Positions 53,159 to 58,069 of a stretch of DNA of 58,069 nucleotides are shown here, piece by piece (within the stretch, counting starts at the first letter, position 1; each line of letters starts with the position of its first letter). Made by a program: the position numbers and the translations under genes. The notes under the pieces are model-generated. The model was not told the origin of the DNA and ran no database searches. It saw only the letters and a list, made by a program, of their open reading frames with translations. Origin of the DNA: Acetivibrio mesophilus (lineage in GTDB: Bacteria > Bacillota > Clostridia > Acetivibrionales > Acetivibrionaceae); assembly GCF_004102745.1 (NCBI RefSeq), contig NZ_RLII01000022.1, positions 1 through 58,069 on the forward strand, read 5' to 3'.

Positions 53159-55414
53159 ATGAGAAATCCGTTGAGTAAACGTTATTCCCTTGAATTTAAG
53201 AAAAATGCGGGAAGATACATATGCATATTCTTGCTTTTGGTCATTACTATACTTATCGGTTCAGGCTTTTTGTGCGTGATGGAGAGTGTCAAGTATTCAT
53301 TGGATGAATACCTAATTGATAATAAAGTCGAAGATGCCTATTTTGAAACTGCATTTCCCTTGGAAGATAACGTAAAGAATATGTTGGGGAAAGAGGATAT
53401 TGTCCTTTGTGACAATTATTACAGCTCGGTAGAAGAATTTGATGGAGATGCCAAGGTATATGTTTTTAACGAAAGAAATGAAATGAATATTCCGGCTCTT
53501 TTTGAAGGTAAGCTACCGACCAATGGCAATGAGATTGCTGTGGATCGATTGTTTGCCCAAAACCATGACATTGCAGTAGGGGATTCTCTTGAGTTAAACA
53601 AGATTAAATATATTGTCTCGGGAACCATCTCCTTACCCGATTACAGTTCTTTGTTTCTGAATAATCAGGACTTGGTCATGAATACCACGGGGTTTGGTGT
53701 GTGCATGGTGTCGGAGGAGGGCTTTGATAAATTTGACAAAAGTACTGTTACATACCGTTACAGCTACCGCCACAATGAACGGAATCTGTCAGACAAAGAA
53801 AAGGTAGAGGCGGCCAATAGAATCCATAAGCTTCTTGTCGGCAATGGCGTGAATGTTCAGGATTTCTTAATTGCCCAGAATAATCAAAGCATAATTTTCC
53901 TTCAAAACGATATGGGCAAAGACGGACCTGTGATGGAAGTATTAATCTATATTTTAATAGTAATTATGGCCTTTGTGTTCGCAGTACTTTCTTCACATAC
54001 TATTGAGGAAGAGGCACCAATCATTGGTACCCTTCGTTCCATGGGATATAAAAAATGGGAACTGATTCTCCACTATATTACTCCGACCATCATTGTCACA
54101 TTCCTTGCCTCCGTAGTGGGGAATGCTTTAGGGTATACAGTGATGATTGAACCATTTAAGCGAATTTACTATACCACATACTGTTTGCCGCCTTTGGCGT
54201 TGAGATTTAATCAGACGGCCTTTATAAAGACTACGATTATTCCTGTGGTTATTATGATTGTGGTGAATTTAGCATTGCTGATAAATAAAATGTCTCTGTC
54301 ACCTCTTCGTTTCCTGCGAAAGGATCTAAAGAAAAGAAAGCAAAAGAAAGCAGCAAAACTTCCGAACTTCAAATTTATTAGCCGCTTCCGGATTCGCGTT
54401 ATTCTTCAAAATAAAGGAAGCTATCTGGTTCTGTTTTTTGGAATCTTTTTATCTAGCTTCCTATTGATGTTTGGCATTGGCTTACAGCCTCTCATGGATC
54501 ATTATGTGGATACGATTGATGACACCCTGCCCTATGAATATCAGTATATATTAAAAGCTCCGGTAGAAGCAGAGGGGGGAGAGAAGGTATTAATCTATTC
54601 CTTAGAGACTGAGTATTACCTGACTGGAGATAATGTAGATGTCACCTTTTACGGGGTGCAGGAAGATAGCCAAATCTTTAATGACTTTACGCTTCCGACC
54701 GAGCAAAACCACATTGTCGTTTCCGATTCCTTTGCAAAAAAGTTAAACGTTAATGTGGGGGATGAAATTATTTTTGAGGATACTGTTTATGAGAAAAAAT
54801 ACACTTTGGTAGTGGACACAATTAGCCCTTACACTAATAATCTGGGGGCATATATGAGCATTGATGATTTGTGTAAACTTCTTGAAAAGGATGCGGGCAC
54901 CTTTAACTGCTATGCATCACAGAAAAAACTGGATATAGACGATGCTTACATTGCCAAACTCATGAACAGAAGTGATTTTCTCGGGGCGGCAAAGCAGATG
55001 ATGATTTCCTTTGGAGATGTTATTACTATTGTGAATGTGTTCTCTGTATTTGCCTATTTAGTATTGATGTACCTTCTGACTAAGATTGTCATTGACAAGA
55101 ACTCCCTTTATATTTCCTTTATGAAGGTATTCGGATATGAAAAAAAGGAAATCAGGAAGCTGTATCTGGATGCTTCAGCAATTGTTACTCTGATATCTTT
55201 GTTGATTTGTCTTCCACTAGAGTCATATGTATTTAAAATGGCTCTGGTATACATATCCTCATTAATCGAAGGGTATATGGATTTTTATCTGCCGGTGTCG
55301 GTTTATGTGAAAATTGTCATAACCGGAGCATTGGCTTACTTTGTGATTAATGCTCTGCATCTTCAAAAGGTGAAGAGGATACCAATGAATGAGGCTTTGA
55401 AGAACAGGGAATAA
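53159..55414 (+). CDS. FtsX/MacB-family ABC transporter permease
   Basis: A 751-residue permease with two FtsX repeats. An N-terminal helix (about 20-40) is followed by an extracytoplasmic domain (about 45-255) and three helices (about 262-380). A basic cytosolic linker (about 385-402) leads to the second unit: a helix (about 415-440), an external domain (about 445-615) and three final helices. Such exporters usually act as mechanotransmission pumps or as peptide, lipid or metal-stress transporters rather than classical importers. The ATG at 53159 is 6 bases from AGGGGGTGA; the GTG at 53150 lies within that site. Substrate unknown; the riboswitch hints at metal homeostasis. Confidence 0.9.
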   Translation: MRNPLSKRYSLEFKKNAGRYICIFLLLVITILIGSGFLCVMESVKYSLDEYLIDNKVEDAYFETAFPLEDNVKNMLGKEDIVLCDNYYSSVEEFDGDAKVYVFNERNEMNIPALFEGKLPTNGNEIAVDRLFAQNHDIAVGDSLELNKIKYIVSGTISLPDYSSLFLNNQDLVMNTTGFGVCMVSEEGFDKFDKSTVTYRYSYRHNERNLSDKEKVEAANRIHKLLVGNGVNVQDFLIAQNNQSIIFLQNDMGKDGPVMEVLIYILIVIMAFVFAVLSSHTIEEEAPIIGTLRSMGYKKWELILHYITPTIIVTFLASVVGNALGYTVMIEPFKRIYYTTYCLPPLALRFNQTAFIKTTIIPVVIMIVVNLALLINKMSLSPLRFLRKDLKKRKQKKAAKLPNFKFISRFRIRVILQNKGSYLVLFFGIFLSSFLLMFGIGLQPLMDHYVDTIDDTLPYEYQYILKAPVEAEGGEKVLIYSLETEYYLTGDNVDVTFYGVQEDSQIFNDFTLPTEQNHIVVSDSFAKKLNVNVGDEIIFEDTVYEKKYTLVVDTISPYTNNLGAYMSIDDLCKLLEKDAGTFNCYASQKKLDIDDAYIAKLMNRSDFLGAAKQMMISFGDVITIVNVFSVFAYLVLMYLLTKIVIDKNSLYISFMKVFGYEKKEIRKLYLDASAIVTLISLLICLPLESYVFKMALVYISSLIEGYMDFYLPVSVYVKIVITGALAYFVINALHLQKVKRIPMNEALKNRE

Positions 55415-55444
55415 GGCTGTCCGAGGAATATAATACATTTCAAG

Positions 55445-55476
55445 GCGAGATTCATTTGAGTCTCGCAATTATTTTG
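55445..55476 (+). terminator. terminator after the ABC transporter
   Basis: GCGAGA (55445-55450) and TCTCGC (55461-55466), extended inward by T-G and T-A pairs, followed by AATTATTTT. Confidence 0.65.
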
Positions 55477-55631
55477 AGTGGGATTTCACGAAGTAAAATG
55501 ACCAATTAAGCTTTGATACATCCTTCATCTACAGCATCATACTTAATAACAAATTTAATTTGATTATGAGGGATGATGTGGTAAAATAGTTAATAATATC
55601 TTCAGATCCTATGTCATAAGGAGAAAAAAAT

Positions 55632-56309
55632 ATGAATCAATTAAAAGATAAATTTGATGAAATATCAAAAAAGTATGACAGTCAAAGAAAGATGCTTATA
55701 CCATGTTTTGACGAGTTTTATGGTATTTGTGTATCTGTTGCAGATGTTAATAATAATACACCTAAAATACTTGATATTGGTGCTGGAACAGGATTATTAT
55801 CATCATTTTTGCTTGATAGATATCCTGAAGCTAGAATTACACTCATAGATATTTCTGAAAAAATGCTTGAAGTAGCAAAGCAAAGATTTATTGGAAATGA
55901 GAATATAAAGTATGTAGTGGGTGATTATACAAAATATAATCTTTCAGAAGAGTTTGATATGGTTGTTTCTGCACTTTCAATACATCATTTGGAAGATTCA
56001 GATAAAAAAGAATTATTCAAAAAATGCTATTCAATTCTAAAGCCAAACGGGGTTTTTATTAATGCAGATCAAGTAATTGGAGAAACACCCTATATAGATA
56101 GTCTTAACAAAAAAAGATGGAAGGAAAGTATAGAGAAAAGCGGTTTACCAAGGGAAGAAATCCTAGCTGCGTATGAAAGAATGAAGTTGGACAAAGAAGC
56201 AACAGTAAATCAACAATTAGAATGGCTCAAGGAAATAGGATTAATGGATGTTAGTTGCATCTACAAGTATTATTCCTTTGCAGTTATGTTTGGCAGAAAG
56301 AAATCCTGA
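55632..56309 (+). CDS. class I SAM-dependent methyltransferase
   Basis: A 225-residue Rossmann methyltransferase. SAM-binding motif I is ILDIGAGTGLLS (46-57), followed by the acidic TLIDISEKML (about 72-81), VVGDYTKYN and the motif FDMVVSALSIHHLED (about 105-119). A C-terminal helical part matches small-molecule methyltransferases. The substrate cannot be told. AAGGAGAAAA precedes the ATG. The gene and its downstream neighbours are notably A+T-rich and look like accessory DNA. Confidence 0.85.
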   Translation: MNQLKDKFDEISKKYDSQRKMLIPCFDEFYGICVSVADVNNNTPKILDIGAGTGLLSSFLLDRYPEARITLIDISEKMLEVAKQRFIGNENIKYVVGDYTKYNLSEEFDMVVSALSIHHLEDSDKKELFKKCYSILKPNGVFINADQVIGETPYIDSLNKKRWKESIEKSGLPREEILAAYERMKLDKEATVNQQLEWLKEIGLMDVSCIYKYYSFAVMFGRKKS

Positions 56310-56464
56310 AAACCAATGAGCGCAAATGTAGCTGGGGCAATTGTCGATTCTATTTGGGCATTTAGTAAAATAAGGTAGACAAGTATTGGTGGATTTGATA
56401 AGATGTCGAGTAAGGAAAAACTATTTCTTAAAATGTGATTTTGCATATCATGGGGGGATATAGA

Positions 56465-57073
56465 TTGCCATTATTATTGAATGTGCCTTTTTCGCAAAAG
56501 GATGAAGCAAAAGCTTTAGGAGCAAGATGGAATCCGCAGCTTAAAAAATGGTATGTAAATAATAGAGAAGAATATCACAAATTTAGTAAGTGGTTTCATA
56601 ATAAAGATACGAACTTAATTGTTTCGGAGCACCTCTATATTGCTATTGGAAATCAGACATGTTTTAAATGTAAAAGTGATATTAAGATAATATTATTAGC
56701 AGCAGATAATTATACAGTAATTGATGATGGAAGTGAAGTATTTGACGAAGAAATTAATTTTATCAGTAACATTAGTAATATGCCTTCGAATTTACAGAGA
56801 TTTCTAAATGATAATTTTAAATACTGCAAAAGATATTCAGAAACTTCACAAAGCAATTATTTTGCAAATCATTGTAGTAATTGTGGAGTATTTCAGGGTA
56901 TTAGAGATAATGGCCCTTTCTTTATTGATTCTGAAGAAAAGGCAAGTGAGCTAGTACTCTATGCAATTAAACTGAAAAATGATTTGGAGTTGAATGGCTC
57001 TGCTGATTGGGGATCACTGGATTGGATGATAAAGGAATATGCGACCTTTAAAAGTTTAGACCTAGATCTGTAA
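56465..57073 (+). CDS. DUF5710 protein with a probable zinc ribbon
   Basis: A 202-residue protein. The N-terminus carries a DUF5710 motif (LLLNVPFSQKDEAKALGARW, then WYV), a small domain often found in phage- and plasmid-linked DNA-processing proteins. Two CxxC pairs, CFKC (about 72) and CSNC (about 145), probably bind one zinc. The function is unknown. The frame is open to a GTG at 56435 and contains an ATG at 56450, but GGGGGG (56452-56457) is correctly spaced for the TTG at 56465, which also gives the usual short DUF5710 N-terminus. Confidence 0.65.
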   Translation: MPLLLNVPFSQKDEAKALGARWNPQLKKWYVNNREEYHKFSKWFHNKDTNLIVSEHLYIAIGNQTCFKCKSDIKIILLAADNYTVIDDGSEVFDEEINFISNISNMPSNLQRFLNDNFKYCKRYSETSQSNYFANHCSNCGVFQGIRDNGPFFIDSEEKASELVLYAIKLKNDLELNGSADWGSLDWMIKEYATFKSLDLDL

Positions 57074-57160
57074 ACGATATAAACGATTAGAGAATAAGGA
57101 AGGTTGAAGGTGTGCCATTGCATTAATAGATAATATAATAGGAATGTGAGGATGAGAATT

Positions 57161-57664
57161 ATGTCTAAAGCAGTTTTAGTTATGGATATGCAGAATATTT
57201 GTGTAGGAGATTCCCATGCAAAATTTTTTAAGTATAACAACAAGGAGCTTATTGCTGCTGTAAATAAGGTAATTAAAGACAATGAAGGAAATTCCATTAT
57301 TTACATATTGACTATTATGAAAGACAATTTAATCAATAGGCTTGCACCTTTTAAGGCATTCGAAGGCACTGAAAATGCGGAATTGGCTAATAACATAGAA
57401 GTAGTATCCAATTATTTTTTTAAAAAGCATAAGGGCGATGCATTTACTAATCCAAAGTTGAAAGAGAAACTGGATGAATTAAATGTTGATGAAATAGAGA
57501 TAGTTGGTGTTGATGGTGGAGGGTGTGTAGCGTTAACTGCATTGGGTGCGATTAAAGCAGGATATAAAGTTACTATTAATACACCTGCAGTAGGTACTAT
57601 GTTTCACAGAAGAGCAAGTAAATATAATGAAAAATTAAAGAAACTGGGAGCAAAATTCATATAA
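57161..57664 (+). CDS. isochorismatase-family cysteine hydrolase
   Basis: A 167-residue hydrolase of the isochorismatase/nicotinamidase fold. Catalytic candidates are Asp9 in VLVMDMQN, a Lys in KKHKGDAF (about 88-95) and Cys122 in GVDGGGCVALTALGA. Family members cleave amides or vinyl ethers of small metabolites; the substrate here is unknown. The ATG at 57161 with GAGGA upstream was chosen over the GTG at 57146. Confidence 0.87.
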   Translation: MSKAVLVMDMQNICVGDSHAKFFKYNNKELIAAVNKVIKDNEGNSIIYILTIMKDNLINRLAPFKAFEGTENAELANNIEVVSNYFFKKHKGDAFTNPKLKEKLDELNVDEIEIVGVDGGGCVALTALGAIKAGYKVTINTPAVGTMFHRRASKYNEKLKKLGAKFI

Positions 57665-57770
57665 AATCATGAGTAAATCTCTGGAAGGTGTTTAGGGAAC
57701 AGGCACGTCTTTAAGCTTGTCCATGCTTCCTATGGCAAACAGAGACCGAGAAACTGACACTAAATATAAA

Positions 57771-57802
57771 GCTTCAAGTGGAGTAAAATCTCCGCCTGAA
57801 GC
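57771..57802. terminator. hairpin after the hydrolase gene, possible convergent terminator
   Basis: GCTTCAAGTGGAG (57771-57783) pairs with CTCCGCCTGAAGC (57790-57802) with one mismatch. It lies between the hydrolase and the broken minus-strand frame. Confidence 0.5.
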
Positions 57803-57847
57803 TTCCCTTAAAATATAAGCTATGTTAAATCATGTTTGTGTTTTAAA

Positions 57848-57985
57848 TTACTTGTCTGTAACTTCTCCTACATATAAGAAGCTATCAATATCACCCCATG
57901 AGTAGTAATTAGGTCTAAAATAAAATTTTGATCTAACATAGGTGTAGAGCGACAAATTGTTTTTCCCTGTTAGATTGCTAAAGCG
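57848..57985 (-). pseudogene. 3' remnant of an unidentified gene, minus strand
   Basis: A minus-strand frame ending at TAA 57850-57848 reads as protein-like sequence rich in aromatic residues (KFYFRPNYYSWGDIDSF) and ending in VGEVTDK. Upstream in the same frame are a TGA at 57988-57986 and a TAG further on, with coding-like sequence beyond. It appears to be a gene broken by stops, or cut by the window edge. The family was not recognised. Confidence 0.35.
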
Positions 57986-58069
57986 TCAAATTAAAATTAC
58001 TTTTACCTATAAATCAAGAAAATAATCTGCTGAAAAATACATCAAAATACCATCTGATCTATTGCCAAA

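Overview
The window looks like chromosome from a spore-forming, anaerobic, cellulosome-producing clostridium close to Clostridium (Acetivibrio) thermocellum. Two secreted proteins carry type I dockerins whose duplicated calcium loops both have the Ser-Thr pair typical of that group. A lichenase (licB-like) gene lies close to a 448-residue beta-glucosidase (bglA-like). Spore genes (a gerM-like gene and an alpha/beta SASP) and Firmicute control elements (T-box, fluoride riboswitch, ANTAR leaders) agree with this. The species is an inference from recognised families, not from a search.

Layout. 1-2820: argG-argH on the minus strand. 3007-7067: ruvC-ruvA-ruvB-queH, then a solitary pilM-like gene. 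7363-14090: a large AMIN-repeat amidase, galE, gerM-rph-rdgB. 14494-16296: a secreted serpin-dockerin protein. 16439-18524: tRNA-Gly, tRNA-Arg, a decayed reading frame, and a fluoride riboswitch controlling a CPA-type antiporter. 18967-29440: a nitrogen-assimilation island. asnA-glnN runs left and a split glutamate synthase operon with glnA and an ANTAR regulator runs right; each side starts with a strong promoter and a leader hairpin that doubles as a terminator. 30074-37501: a tight four-gene DNA-processing operon (degenerate helicase, active UvrD-like helicase, Fe-S PD-(D/E)XK nuclease, RecJ). 37571-41898: LacI-type regulator, licB, a 63-residue protein, bglA. 42146-49805: DUF975 membrane protein, T-box-pheS-pheT, SASP, pgi, metallophosphoesterase. 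50047-51649: a tiny membrane protein, tRNA-Leu, a flavin-binding protein and an unknown. 52144-55414: an apparent yybP-ykoY (manganese) riboswitch ahead of an FtsX/MacB-type ABC exporter. 55632 to the end: a methyltransferase, a DUF5710 protein, an isochorismatase-like hydrolase and a broken minus-strand frame.

How the genes work together. The nitrogen island couples ammonia capture (GSI, GSIII, AsnA) to a modular glutamate synthase with its own ferredoxin and FAD subunits. The likely RNA-binding antiterminator is encoded as the last gene of the operon whose leader it should read. Its receiver domain lacks the phospho-acceptor Asp. The DNA-processing operon resembles AddAB with the nuclease split off as a separate gene plus RecJ. 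The beta-glucan genes form a local module with a consensus promoter and a palindromic operator next to a LacI-type regulator.

Strongest items for follow-up: the split AddAB-like operon (with a probable non-AUG start), the paired ANTAR leaders, the manganese-type riboswitch on an ABC exporter, and a hairpin element repeated directly after terminators. Several gene starts were moved from the longest open frame to a start with a better ribosome-binding site; each entry says so.
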